DNA from: CALGSZ01 sp042408955
Lineage (GTDB): Bacteria > Chloroflexota > Chloroflexia > Thermomicrobiales > UBA6265
Direction: 5' to 3'
Assembly (NCBI GenBank): GCA_042408955.1
Contig: JBHOQQ010000066.1
Location: forward strand, 62,001 to 126,000
DNA length: 64,000 nt
This document shows, piece after piece, positions 43,560 through 53,623 of this stretch (position 1 is its first letter; each line of letters opens with the position of its first letter). The position numbers were made by a program, and so were the translations under genes. The notes beneath the pieces are model-generated. The model was not told where the DNA came from. It did no database searches and was given only the letters and a program-made list of their open reading frames with translations.

Positions 43560-45947
43560 TTATTGGACGTTCGCGCTGGCCTTCTGAAGCAAGATGGCCA
43601 GTTCCTGAATCAGGGCGGCAACGTCGGCCGTGGGCATCGTCTTTCCGATCGACCATTCCTCCCTGCCGCGATCCTCGCCTAGTTCATCATGAATGAGGCG
43701 CACCCAAGTGTCGAAGGCAGGACGGTTTCGCGGTGGGAATGGCACTCCGAACTCGGCGTAGAGCGCCTCAGCGGCGCCGAAGAGTCGCGCGGCCCGGTCC
43801 ATGAGCCCGATGTGGGCGAAGATACCAGCGAAGCCGATGATCGCGTCCGCCGCCAGCCAGCGATCGCCCTGACAGGCTTCGAACACGCGCGCATAGTGCG
43901 CGTGGGCGGTCTCGAAGTCCCCGAGGGCACAGGACAGATCGCCAGCAATAAGGAGGCCTACCCGCTCGTAGTGGGGGTCGCCTGTCTCAACAACTTGGCT
44001 GGTCAGGTCATTGAGATACGCGGTGGCACGTTCCGTGTCGCCCACGCCGAGCGATGACCACGCGAGGTTGCACAGTGAGGTCATCGACCAAGCTAGGGCA
44101 CGATATTCGGTGAAGATGGCGAGCGCCTGCCGGTGCAGGTCGAGAGCCTCAGCATAGCGCCGTTGCCGTTGTGCAATCGAGCCGAGATACTCGATTGCGC
44201 AAGCCGCGTTAAAGCGGTCACCGGCTCGCGCAGCAACCTCGCGTGCCTCAAGTCCTACCTTCTCCGCGCGCCGGAGATCGCCTTGGAGCATCAGCATGAG
44301 CGTCTGACCCACCAGGGCTTTCGCGCGTGCCGCGGTGGCGTTGCCTGGAATGGCGAGTGCGCGTTTCAAGCACTCAGCACCCTGCGCGATCTGGCCACGC
44401 AGGTACCAGTAGTCGGCAAGGGCGCCCATGATGCGAAGTGCAACCTCGCTTTCGCCGGCCGACTCTGCCCACGCGAGGGCCGACCGAAGGTTGGCTTGCT
44501 CCTGATCCAGCCGGCGAAGCCACATCTCTCCGTCCTGAGAAAAGAGCTGCGGCTCCGCTTGCTCCGCTAGCTCCATGAGCCAGAGAGCTTGGCGCCGTCG
44601 AAGGATGTCCCCCTCACCGCTTGCTTCGAGTTGTTCCTGGGCGTACTCGCGTATGACCTGAAGCATCGAGAAGCGGATCTCGTCCTCGCTCTCTTGCTGA
44701 CGCCGGACCAGGCTCGCATCGACGAGCAAACCCAGCGCATCCCACATCTCCGCGGAAGTCAGCCGCGCCAGGTGGTGCTCCCGAGTCCCGGCGTGGGGTG
44801 AGGGGTTGGGGCTGGTGCAGACCTGCTCTAACGCTGCGAGCGTTGCGCCGCCAGGAAACACTGCGAGGCGGCTGAACAGGAGCCGGGCAGGCTTGGGCAG
44901 AAGTTCGACGCTCCAGGCAATGGCAACCCGCAGCGAGCGCTGCCGTTCCGGGAGATCAAGATCGCCTGTGCCCACGAAATCGAGGCGCGGTTCCAGCCGG
45001 TCGACCATTTGCCGCGGCGTGAAAATCTTGGCTCGGGATGCGGCAAGCTCGATTGCCAGGGGAAGACCGTCCAGTCCGACACAGATGGTGGCGATGTCCC
45101 GAGCATTCGTCTCGGTCAGCTCAAATTCCGGCAGATCCGCCCGCGCTCGCTGCACGAACAGGGTGAGCGACGGAATCCTGGCAAGTTCTTCAATGGGTGG
45201 CAGGTTGGCAAGATCAGGCACCGCGAGTGGCGCCACCTTGAATTCCTGCTCGTGCCGGATGTGCAAGGGGCGGCGGCTTGTGGCGAGGATCTTGATCCTT
45301 TCAGTCCGCTCGAGCAACGTGGCGATCGCTCCACTGGCGTCGAGCTGCTCAAGGTTATCGAGGATGAGGAGCATGCGCTTCGCGCGAACATGTGAAGCGA
45401 TGATCTCGATTGAGCGGCGCCGTCCGGTGAGATGAACGCCAAGGCGCTGTGCGATTGCAGCGGGGAGATCGGCCGAGCGCTGCACAGCTGAAAGATCAAT
45501 GAACCACACGCCGTCAGGAAACTGGCGTTGGAGAGCCTGGGCAACAGCCAAGCCCAGTCGTGTTTTACCCACACCGACGGGCCCAACCAACGTCAGGAGG
45601 CGAACGTGCGGTTGCTGAAGGAGAGCAGACGCGCTGGCAATCGCGTCCTCCCGATCAACCAAGGGAGTGGGCGGCGACGGTAACGAGGGAATCTCCAGCT
45701 TCGTGGCCCGGCGCCGGCCCGGCCGCTTCGGGACGCGCTGCAAGAATTCACGGCGGGCACTCCCTTTCAAGCCCAGGGCGTCCGCAAGATCCTTGAGCGT
45801 GCTACGCTGAGGGTATCGTGTGATGTTGCGCTCGATGTCCGAGATTGTACGCAAGCCCACTCCCGAGCGTTGCGCAAGTTGTTCTTGGGTTAGCCCGGCG
45901 GCTTCCCGGCAACGGCGAAGAAACGCACTAAAATCGTCAGTACTCAT
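43560..45947 (-). CDS. XRE-HTH regulator with STAND ATPase and TPR domains
   Basis: This 795-residue protein starts with an XRE helix-turn-helix (FLRRCREAAGLTQEQLAQRSGVGLRTISDIER), then a NB-ARC/STAND ATPase (Walker A GPVGVGKTR, Walker B MLLILDNLEQL, sensor ILATSRRPL), a winged-helix segment, and C-terminal TPR-like helices. It is common in Thermomicrobia and resembles bacterial NLR-like signalling ATPases. The trigger and target are unknown. No toxin or effector is fused, so a transcription role is more likely than defence. Confidence 0.88.
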   Translation of the reverse strand: MSTDDFSAFLRRCREAAGLTQEQLAQRSGVGLRTISDIERNITRYPQRSTLKDLADALGLKGSARREFLQRVPKRPGRRRATKLEIPSLPSPPTPLVDREDAIASASALLQQPHVRLLTLVGPVGVGKTRLGLAVAQALQRQFPDGVWFIDLSAVQRSADLPAAIAQRLGVHLTGRRRSIEIIASHVRAKRMLLILDNLEQLDASGAIATLLERTERIKILATSRRPLHIRHEQEFKVAPLAVPDLANLPPIEELARIPSLTLFVQRARADLPEFELTETNARDIATICVGLDGLPLAIELAASRAKIFTPRQMVDRLEPRLDFVGTGDLDLPERQRSLRVAIAWSVELLPKPARLLFSRLAVFPGGATLAALEQVCTSPNPSPHAGTREHHLARLTSAEMWDALGLLVDASLVRRQQESEDEIRFSMLQVIREYAQEQLEASGEGDILRRRQALWLMELAEQAEPQLFSQDGEMWLRRLDQEQANLRSALAWAESAGESEVALRIMGALADYWYLRGQIAQGAECLKRALAIPGNATAARAKALVGQTLMLMLQGDLRRAEKVGLEAREVAARAGDRFNAACAIEYLGSIAQRQRRYAEALDLHRQALAIFTEYRALAWSMTSLCNLAWSSLGVGDTERATAYLNDLTSQVVETGDPHYERVGLLIAGDLSCALGDFETAHAHYARVFEACQGDRWLAADAIIGFAGIFAHIGLMDRAARLFGAAEALYAEFGVPFPPRNRPAFDTWVRLIHDELGEDRGREEWSIGKTMPTADVAALIQELAILLQKASANVQ

Positions 45948-46201
45948 TGAGCAGTCAAGCTCCCACGGAGTGCTGGCGAACAGGCTCTGCTAAACCACAC
46001 GTGGGGTGGCCACCGAGAGGGGGTGAGGAACCATGCGCCGTGGCAACGAATACGATCCTGCTCCTCGATCTAGAGTCGGCCACACACGCCAATGATACCA
46101 ATACTGAGGACACATAGGGAAGAGCCGGACGCAGCGCCGCCGGGGATTTCGCGATAACGGCGCGGCGTTCCGGCACTGAGCCGTGTGGAGAGGTGGTGCT
46201 G

Positions 46202-47941
46202 CTACGCCTTAACCTTGAACCTGCGCGCGGGCCAGCCAGTGGCTCCATCAGGCAGCGGTGACCGCTCCTCTTTCGGCATGACCGCGCCTGTTCCATCGGT
46301 CACCCGGATGCGCATCGTGTGCTTGCCCTCAACGGCCTCGAAGGGAAAGGCCCAGCGGACCCACGTGAAGGGGGGATTCAACGCGGGTTCCAAGATCGCG
46401 TCTGCCCAGGTCTGGCCATCGTCCAAGCTGACCTCGACGCGCGCGATGTCGCGGTCACCCGCGGAGGCCACCCCGGCTGCCAGGTTCGGTCCGGGAGGAA
46501 GCGTTTCGCCGTCGCGCGGAGTATCGATACGGCCCCAGATCTGCATGACTGCGAGGTCGCTCCACCCTCGCGTTTGCCAGTAGCCTTGGAAGTCTTCGTT
46601 GACGACTTCGATGCGGTCGAGCCACTTAACGTTCTTCATACCGTAGATATTGGGAATGATCAGGCGCGCGGGAAATCCATGCTCCTCGGGGAGCGGCTCA
46701 CCGTTCATGGCGACGACGATCAGGTTGTCCGGGTCCATACCGATCTGCACGGAGACAGAATCCTCGTAGTCATCCGCGGCATGGAATTTGAGATCGACGG
46801 CACCATCTTGGATGCCAGCTTCGGCGAGCAGCTCGGCCAGTGGCAAGCCGGTCCACTCCGCGGTGCTGATCAGATCGCCATTGAGCTCGTTCGAGATGCA
46901 GCAGAGCGTGGTGATCTTCTTCGTCGTCGCGCGAGCAACGAGGTCATCGTAGGTCAGCTCAAGCTCGCGATTCACGAGTCCGGTGACCTTCAGCCGCCAG
47001 GATTTGACGCCGACGCTGGGATCGGAAATGTTCTTTGAGACCTGATAGAACTCTGGAGTTGGGGTGAGCACTGGCGTCAGCTTTTTCTCCTCTTCGAGCT
47101 TGAGAAAGAGCGCAAAGGGATCCTGGCTCTCCTGCGTCATGTCGGAGACAAGCGCCGCCGATTCGGAAGACTGAGCCGCCTGAGAGACCGACGTCGGTGT
47201 CGATGTGGGCATGGGATGCCCCTGGCGGGCGCGCTGTGTGGCGACGATATCGCGGGCGCGCTGCTCGGTGGCGAGCGCATCACCCTTTGCCCGGCGAGGA
47301 TGCATCAGACGCCATGCCGACAGGCCCACCGTGGCAATTCCGGCCAGGGTTGCCACATTCCACGCTGCATCGCCGAGGAGCGAGCGACGACTCATGGCCG
47401 CGTCGATCGCTTCCCTTTGCGGCTGAAGACCAGACGCGGTCAAAGCGGTCCAGCAGATCGCCCAAAGCGCAAACGTGGTCGAGAGCTGGATCAGGATGTC
47501 CGAGGTATAAGAGCTCCGCGTGGCGAATATGCCCAGGTAGGCGATGGGGAGGATGACCACGAGCGTAACCAGCAGAAGGAGGCCAGCAACGGCGACTGAT
47601 GCGATTAGCCTGCCAGCGGCATCGCTTCGCCAGCGCTGGCTCAGCGCTCCGGCAGCCTTGCCAGCTTGATATCCCACGGCGAGGATGCCAAGCAGAACGG
47701 CAACGAAGAGACTCTTCTTCGCCAGACTCCCGTAGTTTTCCGTTGCTGCTCCAAAGAGGGAGAGCGGCGTCAACCGCGCGATGGCGGCCACGATGAACTC
47801 AGGGAAGGCCTGAACGACGCCATCCTTCGACCACTCGGTCCGCCAGATGAGCTGCGCGCTCAGCATCACGAGCGTCGCGAGCAATCCTGCCTGGCCAGCC
47901 CGCCGGATGCGGACGGCCGGTTGTGTCTCAAGGTGTGTCAT
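46202..47941 (-). CDS. Membrane-anchored sulfite-oxidase-like molybdopterin protein
   Basis: The 579-residue protein has about four TM segments in its first 200 residues (GLLATLVMLSAQLIW; LFVAVLLGILAVGYQAG; VAGLLLLVTLVVILPIAYL; FALWAICWTAL), a spacer rich in Ser/Thr, and then a sulfite-oxidase-like molybdopterin domain. TTLCCISNELNG near residue 345 has the Cys that should bind molybdenum. A beta-sandwich dimerisation domain ends it (VEVSLDDGQTWADA). It faces the outside and probably reduces or oxidises an oxo-anion. ATG at 47941 follows GAGGGT. Confidence 0.87.
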   Translation of the reverse strand: MTHLETQPAVRIRRAGQAGLLATLVMLSAQLIWRTEWSKDGVVQAFPEFIVAAIARLTPLSLFGAATENYGSLAKKSLFVAVLLGILAVGYQAGKAAGALSQRWRSDAAGRLIASVAVAGLLLLVTLVVILPIAYLGIFATRSSYTSDILIQLSTTFALWAICWTALTASGLQPQREAIDAAMSRRSLLGDAAWNVATLAGIATVGLSAWRLMHPRRAKGDALATEQRARDIVATQRARQGHPMPTSTPTSVSQAAQSSESAALVSDMTQESQDPFALFLKLEEEKKLTPVLTPTPEFYQVSKNISDPSVGVKSWRLKVTGLVNRELELTYDDLVARATTKKITTLCCISNELNGDLISTAEWTGLPLAELLAEAGIQDGAVDLKFHAADDYEDSVSVQIGMDPDNLIVVAMNGEPLPEEHGFPARLIIPNIYGMKNVKWLDRIEVVNEDFQGYWQTRGWSDLAVMQIWGRIDTPRDGETLPPGPNLAAGVASAGDRDIARVEVSLDDGQTWADAILEPALNPPFTWVRWAFPFEAVEGKHTMRIRVTDGTGAVMPKEERSPLPDGATGWPARRFKVKA

Positions 47942-48204
47942 GGACGTACCCTCACGCTCTCGCGGCATGCCGCGGCGGTGTCACCTGCCAGGAGTGTGTC
48001 ACGATCATCTTACGACGATGAAGCATGGATGGATGCCTCTAGAGCGCCACTCCACCGCCAAACGGTCCAAGCCAGCGGTATGGCTGCTGAACAGCTCTGG
48101 CTCGTGCGGCGCACGCCCCATCAGTTGCTATGATGCAGATATCGCGATGATACGATATACTCTGCACAGCGAGGCACGGTGCGCTGGCGAAGGAGGTGGT
48201 GGCT

Positions 48205-48375
48205 ATGAAGAAGCTGATCGATCTGATTCATCCGTTCCGTCTGGGGAACACGCGCTTTGAGCGGTACTACGCGGCGATCCTGGGTGACGGTGTTGGCTAC
48301 CCAACGGCGGATGAGGCGCGGAAGGACCTCCGTCGCTTGGATCTGACGACGGCGTACACTCGGTGGACGTTCTAA
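48205..48375 (+). CDS. Small conserved-looking protein, 56 residues
   Basis: This frame begins MKKLIDLIHPFRLGNTRFER and is preceded by AAGGAGG at eight bases, an excellent ribosome-binding site. A hairpin terminator follows it. The basic N-terminus and the end RRLDLTTAYTRWTF suggest a small folded or membrane-bound protein. I recognise no family. Its position between the sulfite-oxidase-like gene and the DUF4331 gene gives no clear role. Confidence 0.65.
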   Translation: MKKLIDLIHPFRLGNTRFERYYAAILGDGVGYPTADEARKDLRRLDLTTAYTRWTF

Positions 48376-48414
48376 TCCCCGGCTGCTAGTTTCCCGGCAG
48401 TTCTCTTGGGTGTT

Positions 48415-48445
48415 ATGCCCTGCTGGCGTCATGCTGGCAGGGCAT
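48415..48445 (+). terminator. Hairpin after the 56-residue gene
   Basis: ATGCCCTGC (48415-48423) pairs perfectly with GCAGGGCAT (48437-48445), with a 13-base loop, followed by a weak T-containing tail. It lies 40 bases after the stop codon. Confidence 0.55.
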
Positions 48446-48698
48446 TCGTGTTGCTGACGGGTGTCCTTGCCGCCAGTGGACCCATGCTGAGAGTGATCCA
48501 CCTGACTCGGAATTCCGTACGAGTGCTAGAGCTCAGCGCGTGACTAGGTGGCGGCTCTGCCGGCAGTGGCCGATCTGGTTCATGCCGTGGTCTTCCTGGC
48601 CGTCCGGACGGCCGTAGACGCGACCATGCTGCGAACGAACTGAGCTATCGACATCGCTGCGATCGAGCGTAGCTGGCAAGATAGAAAGGGGTACCAGC
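48446..48698. other. Intergenic region with a 16-base perfect palindrome
   Basis: No gene is seen. GGCCGTCCGGACGGCC (48598-48613) is a perfect 8+8 palindrome about 90 bases before the DUF4331 start, a possible operator. AAAGGGG lies eight bases before the ATG at 48699. Confidence 0.4.
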
Positions 48699-50504
48699 AT
48701 GCGGACTCCACGTAGCCCTCTCGTGTCGCTGACAGCGCTCGTCTCGGTGCTCGTTGCATTGTCGTCGCTGATGAACCTCGGAGCGCGGGACTCCCGCGCG
48801 TCGAGCCATCGGGAGGCGCCGATCATCGCCTCAGATCCCACCGCGGACAGCACCGATCTCTACGCTTTCGTCAGTCCGGACGCGCCAGACACCGTCACGA
48901 TCATCCACAACGTCTATCCTGGGCAGGATCCTGCCGGGGGCCCGAATTTCTACCGCTTTGGCGATGATGTGCTGTACGACATCAACATTGACAACAATGG
49001 TGATGCTGAGGCAGACATCGTCTACCGCTTCGATTTCTCAACCACGGTCGCAAATCCGAATGTGCCGCTGATCAACGTCGGGCCAGTTGAGTCGCTCGAC
49101 GATCCCGATCTTGGCGTCATTCAGCGATACACGGTCACGCGCATCACCGCTAATGGTGCGTCCCAGCTTCCGTTTGAAGGCGTCGTCCCCCCACCCAACA
49201 TCGGACCAGCATCAACGCCCGACTACGCCGCGCTGTCCGAAGCGGCGATCGGTGAAGTTGGCGGCATGAAGATTTTCGCCGGGCAGGTTGACGACCCGTT
49301 TTGGGTGGACCTCGGGGGAATTTTCGATCTGGTCACGCTGCGCGAGGTACCCGGGGCGAGCGGCGGGATTGACGATCTCCAAGGGCTGAACGTGCTGGCG
49401 ATGGCGATGCAAATTCCCATCGCAGACCTAACCGCATCTGGCCAGGCCCCAACAGGGCCCGACGATCCTAACGCCATTATCGGCGTTTGGGTGACCACTA
49501 GCCGGTATTCGACGACCGTTATCAGCGGCGATGGCACGCGCGAGGGGAGCGGCGAGCTTGTGCAAGTCTCCCGGCTCGGGATGCCTCTCGTGAATGAGGT
49601 CGTGGTGCCAATCGGGTTCAAGGACTTCTTCAACGCCTCTCAACCAAAGGACGACGCGCAATTCGCTGACGCGGTCTTGCGGCCGGTCCTTCCGGGTGTC
49701 CTTGCTCAGTTGTATGGGATCACCGTTCCAGACGCCGACCGGCAGGATTTGGCGACGATCTTCTTGACGGGAGTCCCTGGGCTCAACCAGCCTGCCAACG
49801 TCAAGCCGGCGGAAATGCTGCGCTTGAACATGGCAATTACGCCCGCGGCAAATCCCAATCCGCTTGGGGTTCTCGGTGGCGACAACGCCGGGTTCCCGAA
49901 TGGCCGCCGCCTTGGCGATGAAGTAGTCGACATCGAGCTGCGGGCGGTGGCCGGCGTCCTCTTTTGCACGCTCGTGCCCGACGGTTGCCCCAATGGCGAC
50001 GCGTACAACGTCGCGCCGAACAATCTCCTCGGTGGCGGGGTGCACGGCAACGATGTTTCGTTCCGGGATACGTTCCCTTATCTGGCACTCCCGCACCAAG
50101 GTTTCGAGCACCGTCACCACTCCAAATCCACCCCGGCGCGCAAGGACCGGCCAGCGGAGGAGGCAGCCGGCCCTCAGCAGTCCGTTTCGCTGGACCTCGC
50201 CGAGCTCAACGACTCAGGAGTCTCCGGCACGGCAACCCTTACCCAGGATGGTGACAATCTGATTGTGTCCATTGAGGCGACCGGAGCGACGGGCGATCAC
50301 CCAGCGCACATTCACGAGGGAACGTGCGCTGACCTCAATCCCAATCCGGCGGTGCCACTCAACAATGTTGACGCCAATGGCCGCAGCGAAACCGTCCTCG
50401 AAGGGCGGTCGCTTGATGAGTTTACCGGCGGCGGCTTTGCGATCAACGTCCACAAATCCGCGCAGGAAATCGGCGTCTACGTGATGTGTGGAAACGTTCC
50501 GTAG
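48699..50504 (+). CDS. Secreted DUF4331 protein with C-terminal CHRD-like domain
   Basis: The 601-residue protein has a signal peptide (SLTALVSVLVALSSLMNLG), then DUF4331: SHREAPIIASDPTADSTDLY, YAFVSPDAPDTVTIIHNVYPG, GDDVLYDINIDNNGD and GLNVLAMAMQIPIADL. Residues about 490-601 form a CHRD/SOD-like module (SVSLDLAELNDSG, PAHIHEGTC). DUF4331 has no known function. Downstream are TPR and NicO-type transporter genes in the same direction. A role in extracellular metal or cell-surface handling is inferred from that context. Confidence 0.88.
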   Translation: MRTPRSPLVSLTALVSVLVALSSLMNLGARDSRASSHREAPIIASDPTADSTDLYAFVSPDAPDTVTIIHNVYPGQDPAGGPNFYRFGDDVLYDINIDNNGDAEADIVYRFDFSTTVANPNVPLINVGPVESLDDPDLGVIQRYTVTRITANGASQLPFEGVVPPPNIGPASTPDYAALSEAAIGEVGGMKIFAGQVDDPFWVDLGGIFDLVTLREVPGASGGIDDLQGLNVLAMAMQIPIADLTASGQAPTGPDDPNAIIGVWVTTSRYSTTVISGDGTREGSGELVQVSRLGMPLVNEVVVPIGFKDFFNASQPKDDAQFADAVLRPVLPGVLAQLYGITVPDADRQDLATIFLTGVPGLNQPANVKPAEMLRLNMAITPAANPNPLGVLGGDNAGFPNGRRLGDEVVDIELRAVAGVLFCTLVPDGCPNGDAYNVAPNNLLGGGVHGNDVSFRDTFPYLALPHQGFEHRHHSKSTPARKDRPAEEAAGPQQSVSLDLAELNDSGVSGTATLTQDGDNLIVSIEATGATGDHPAHIHEGTCADLNPNPAVPLNNVDANGRSETVLEGRSLDEFTGGGFAINVHKSAQEIGVYVMCGNVP

Positions 50505-50591
50505 CACTGACCACCGGCGGGGCGAGGCTGGCCACCTCGCCCCGTCAAGCTCCTCAGCACCGTGGTGCAACGCACGGCGAAGGAGACGCGG

Positions 50592-51971
50592 ATGAGCAAA
50601 AGGAAGCGAGTTGCACGTGTTGTTGTCCCGGTCGTCGCCGCGAGTCTTCTCCTGACCGGTGTCCTCAACGGGCGAGCCCTTCTGCCGGATAGAACGCATG
50701 GTTGGGCAGCAGATCCCGTCGCGCCCTCCGGCATTGATCGCATCGTGGATGCTCCCGTCCGGCCACCGACCCGGCTCGACGATCTCATCACGTATCTGCA
50801 AGAAGTTCTGCGCTCGCACGCTGACAATGGGACCGCGGCGGCAATGCTCGGCGATGCCTATCTCCAAAAGGCTCGGGAGACCGGTGATCCCAGCTATTAC
50901 CCGAAGGCTGAGGCACTGTACCGCCAGGCGCTGGACCGCAATCCCGATGACTTCGTGGCGATGACGGGGATGGGCACGCTGAGCCTCGCTCGGCACGACT
51001 TCCGGCACGCCCTGACCTGGGGTGAGCAGGCTCACGCTCATAATCCCTACCACGCCGCCGCATTAGGAGTCGTCGCAGATGCCCAGATTGAGCTCGGCCG
51101 ATACGATCAGGCCGTCCAGACCGTGCAGGCAATGGTGGATTTGCGGCCGGACTTGCCCTCGTTTTCCCGCGTCTCGTATGTTCGCGAATTGCTGGGCGAT
51201 GTACCTGGCGCCATCGCCGCGATGACACAAGCAGCGCAAGCCGGCTCCGGGAGATCCGAGCATGTCGCCTGGGCGCAGGCGCAGCTTGGCAATCTCTCCT
51301 TCAGTACTGGAGATGTGGCAGCCGCCGAGCAGCACTATCTCCAGTCGCTCCAGACTCTGGACGGATATGTGTTTGGCGTGGCAGGCCTGGCAAAGGTAGC
51401 GGCCGCGCGTGGTGACTTCGATGGAGCGATCGCGAACTACCGCGCGGCCATCGCGCGGATGCCTCTGCCCGAGTTTGTCATCGCCCTAGGTGATATGTAT
51501 GCCGCCGCCGGAAAAGCGCATGAAGCCGCGCAGCAATACGCGCTCGTCCAGGCGATGCAAAGCCTCTATGAAGCGAACGGGGTCGATACCGATGTCGAGA
51601 TGGCGCTGTTTGCCGCGAATCATGGATTGGAGCTTGACAGGGCGGTCCAACGGGCACGGGCCGGATACGAGAAGCGGCAGAGCATTCATGCCGCCGATGT
51701 TCTATCCTGGACGCTTTACAAGACCGGGCGCTACGACGAAGCATGGCAGTACGCGCAGGAAGCGCTCCGGCTGGGCACGCGGGATGCCATGTTGCATTTT
51801 CATGCCGGGATGATCGCCGCCGCTCTGGGTCGAAGCAACGAGGCGATAGGCCATCTCGAGCAGGCGCTGGCGATTAACCCCTATTTCTCAGTTCTCGAAT
51901 CGCGCCAAGCTGTCGATACGTTAGCGGGCTTGCGGGCCGGTGGCTCGCTGATGAAGGGACAGGATCAATGA
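50592..51971 (+). CDS. TPR repeat protein, membrane-anchored or secreted
   Basis: The 459-residue protein has an N-terminal hydrophobic segment (VARVVVPVVAASLLLTGVL), which is a signal or anchor. Repeated helix pairs follow (NGTAAAMLGDAYLQKARETGD; DFVAMTGMGTLSLARHDFRHAL; AALGVVADAQIELGRYDQAVQT), about nine TPRs. AAGGAGA five bases before ATG 50592 sets the start. It ends in an ATGA overlap with the next gene, so the two are coupled. It likely acts as a scaffold for the neighbouring proteins. Confidence 0.85.
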   Translation: MSKRKRVARVVVPVVAASLLLTGVLNGRALLPDRTHGWAADPVAPSGIDRIVDAPVRPPTRLDDLITYLQEVLRSHADNGTAAAMLGDAYLQKARETGDPSYYPKAEALYRQALDRNPDDFVAMTGMGTLSLARHDFRHALTWGEQAHAHNPYHAAALGVVADAQIELGRYDQAVQTVQAMVDLRPDLPSFSRVSYVRELLGDVPGAIAAMTQAAQAGSGRSEHVAWAQAQLGNLSFSTGDVAAAEQHYLQSLQTLDGYVFGVAGLAKVAAARGDFDGAIANYRAAIARMPLPEFVIALGDMYAAAGKAHEAAQQYALVQAMQSLYEANGVDTDVEMALFAANHGLELDRAVQRARAGYEKRQSIHAADVLSWTLYKTGRYDEAWQYAQEALRLGTRDAMLHFHAGMIAAALGRSNEAIGHLEQALAINPYFSVLESRQAVDTLAGLRAGGSLMKGQDQ

Positions 51972-53623
51972 CCAGAAGGGCCACCCGCGCTGACCTGGGT
52001 GTAGCCATGCTCCAGAGGCGGACCGGTTGCGCTATCCCGAAGCGGCGGCGATTCACGCTTCACCGGTGGCGCCTGGCGATGGCCATGGGCCTCGCCGGCG
52101 TCACCTTCCTGTCACTGCTCGGCTTGCCGCGCGCCGTTTCGGCACACCCCCTTGGCTACTTCACCGTCAATCAATACGTACGGCTGGAGGTAATGGCCGA
52201 GGATCTTCGGGTGATCTTTGTGCTGGATCTTGCGGAAATCCCAGCATTCCAGGAGATCGAAGAGCGCATTGATGCCGATGGCGACGGCGACATCACGGAT
52301 AGCGAGCGGGCAGGCTACCTCGATGCCAAGCTTGCTGAGATCCAGGATGGCTTACGCCTCACCGCCAGCGGGAACGATGTCACACTGGAGCCTGCGGACG
52401 CCGACCTCTCCTTTCCTGACGGCCAAGCCAACCTGAGGTTGGTTCACCTTCGGGTAGCGTTTCGCCCGGCTCAGCCCGTGGCTTTGGGATCAGAGCCTCT
52501 TACCCTGGCGCTTGCCAACACCTATGCCGCCGACAAGCTGGGTTGGCGGGAGATGCTCGTGACGCATGGGCCAGATGTGGCGATTGAGGGTGTGGAGGTG
52601 CCGGCGAGCGATGTGAGTGACGAGCTCAGGAGCTACCCGTCGGACAAGCTGCAAAGCCCGCTGGATGAGCGCGAGCTCGCTCTGACGGCGCGACACCAGC
52701 CTGGCGCGGCGGCTGCGGTGAGCTTCGCGGGATTCGCAGGAGATGAAGCTGACCAGGTTGGACAATCCGGTCGAGCGCGATGGGGCATCGAAGGAGTCGG
52801 CTCTCGCTTCGCGAGCCTGATGAGCGATACTCGCCTCAGCGCGGGCGGGCTCGTTGTCGCGCTGATGCTCGCCACGCTGTGGGGAGCAGCGCACGCGCTC
52901 TCACCTGGGCATGGGAAGACAGTCGTCAGCGCCTATCTCGTCGGTGCGCGCGGCACGCCCAAGCACGCGGCATTTCTGGGGCTGACGGTCACGGTCACAC
53001 ACACGACGGGCGTGCTCGCTCTCGGGCTCATCACGCTGTTTGCCTCTCACTTCGTGATGCCGCAGGATCTTCTGCCGTGGCTCGGCATCACCTCGGGCAC
53101 GCTAGTTGTCCTCATCGGCCTCGCGACACTGCGCATGCGCATCCCGACGAGACACAGTCACCATGACCACGATCACACACATGGCGCAGGGCACGTGCAT
53201 GACCACGATAACTCCCACCGGCATGACGCCGTTGTGCACGCGCATGGCGGTGGGAGTCACACGCACATTCCGCCAGGTGGCGATGGGTCGCCAATTACCT
53301 GGCGAAGCCTCATTGCTCTCGGGGTCTCCGGGGGCTTGCTCCCATGCCCCTCGGCACTCGTTGTGCTCCTGGGAGCCATCGCCCTTGGCCGCGCCGGCTT
53401 CGGGCTGGCGTTGGTCACCGCCTTCAGCCTCGGGCTGGCCACTACGCTAACGCTCCTCGGATTGGCCTCTCTCTATGCCAGCCATCTCCTCCAACGCCGG
53501 GTGCCTATGACGGGCCGGATCGGACAATCCGTCCGGTACGCGCCGGCGATTGGCTCGATCGCGGTAGCGCTCGCGGGTCTTGCCATCATCGCGCGGGCGC
53601 TGGGCGAGATCGGCCTGCGCTAG
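51968..53623 (+). CDS. NicO/RcnA-type nickel-cobalt transporter with long N-terminal domain
   Basis: The 551-residue protein has a signal-like segment (LAMAMGLAGVTFLSLLGLP), an extracellular domain of about 250 residues with an EF-hand-like loop DADGDGDITDSE, and then about six TM helices with LWGAAHALSPGHGKTVVSAYL, TVTVTHTTGVLALG and the ending GVSGGLLPCPSALVVLLGAIA. A His-rich loop (HSHHDHDHTHGAGHVHDHD) in the middle suggests metal binding. Transport of nickel, cobalt or another metal is inferred. Its stop overlaps arsM by four bases in convergent direction. Confidence 0.9.
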   Translation: MTRRATRADLGVAMLQRRTGCAIPKRRRFTLHRWRLAMAMGLAGVTFLSLLGLPRAVSAHPLGYFTVNQYVRLEVMAEDLRVIFVLDLAEIPAFQEIEERIDADGDGDITDSERAGYLDAKLAEIQDGLRLTASGNDVTLEPADADLSFPDGQANLRLVHLRVAFRPAQPVALGSEPLTLALANTYAADKLGWREMLVTHGPDVAIEGVEVPASDVSDELRSYPSDKLQSPLDERELALTARHQPGAAAAVSFAGFAGDEADQVGQSGRARWGIEGVGSRFASLMSDTRLSAGGLVVALMLATLWGAAHALSPGHGKTVVSAYLVGARGTPKHAAFLGLTVTVTHTTGVLALGLITLFASHFVMPQDLLPWLGITSGTLVVLIGLATLRMRIPTRHSHHDHDHTHGAGHVHDHDNSHRHDAVVHAHGGGSHTHIPPGGDGSPITWRSLIALGVSGGLLPCPSALVVLLGAIALGRAGFGLALVTAFSLGLATTLTLLGLASLYASHLLQRRVPMTGRIGQSVRYAPAIGSIAVALAGLAIIARALGEIGLR

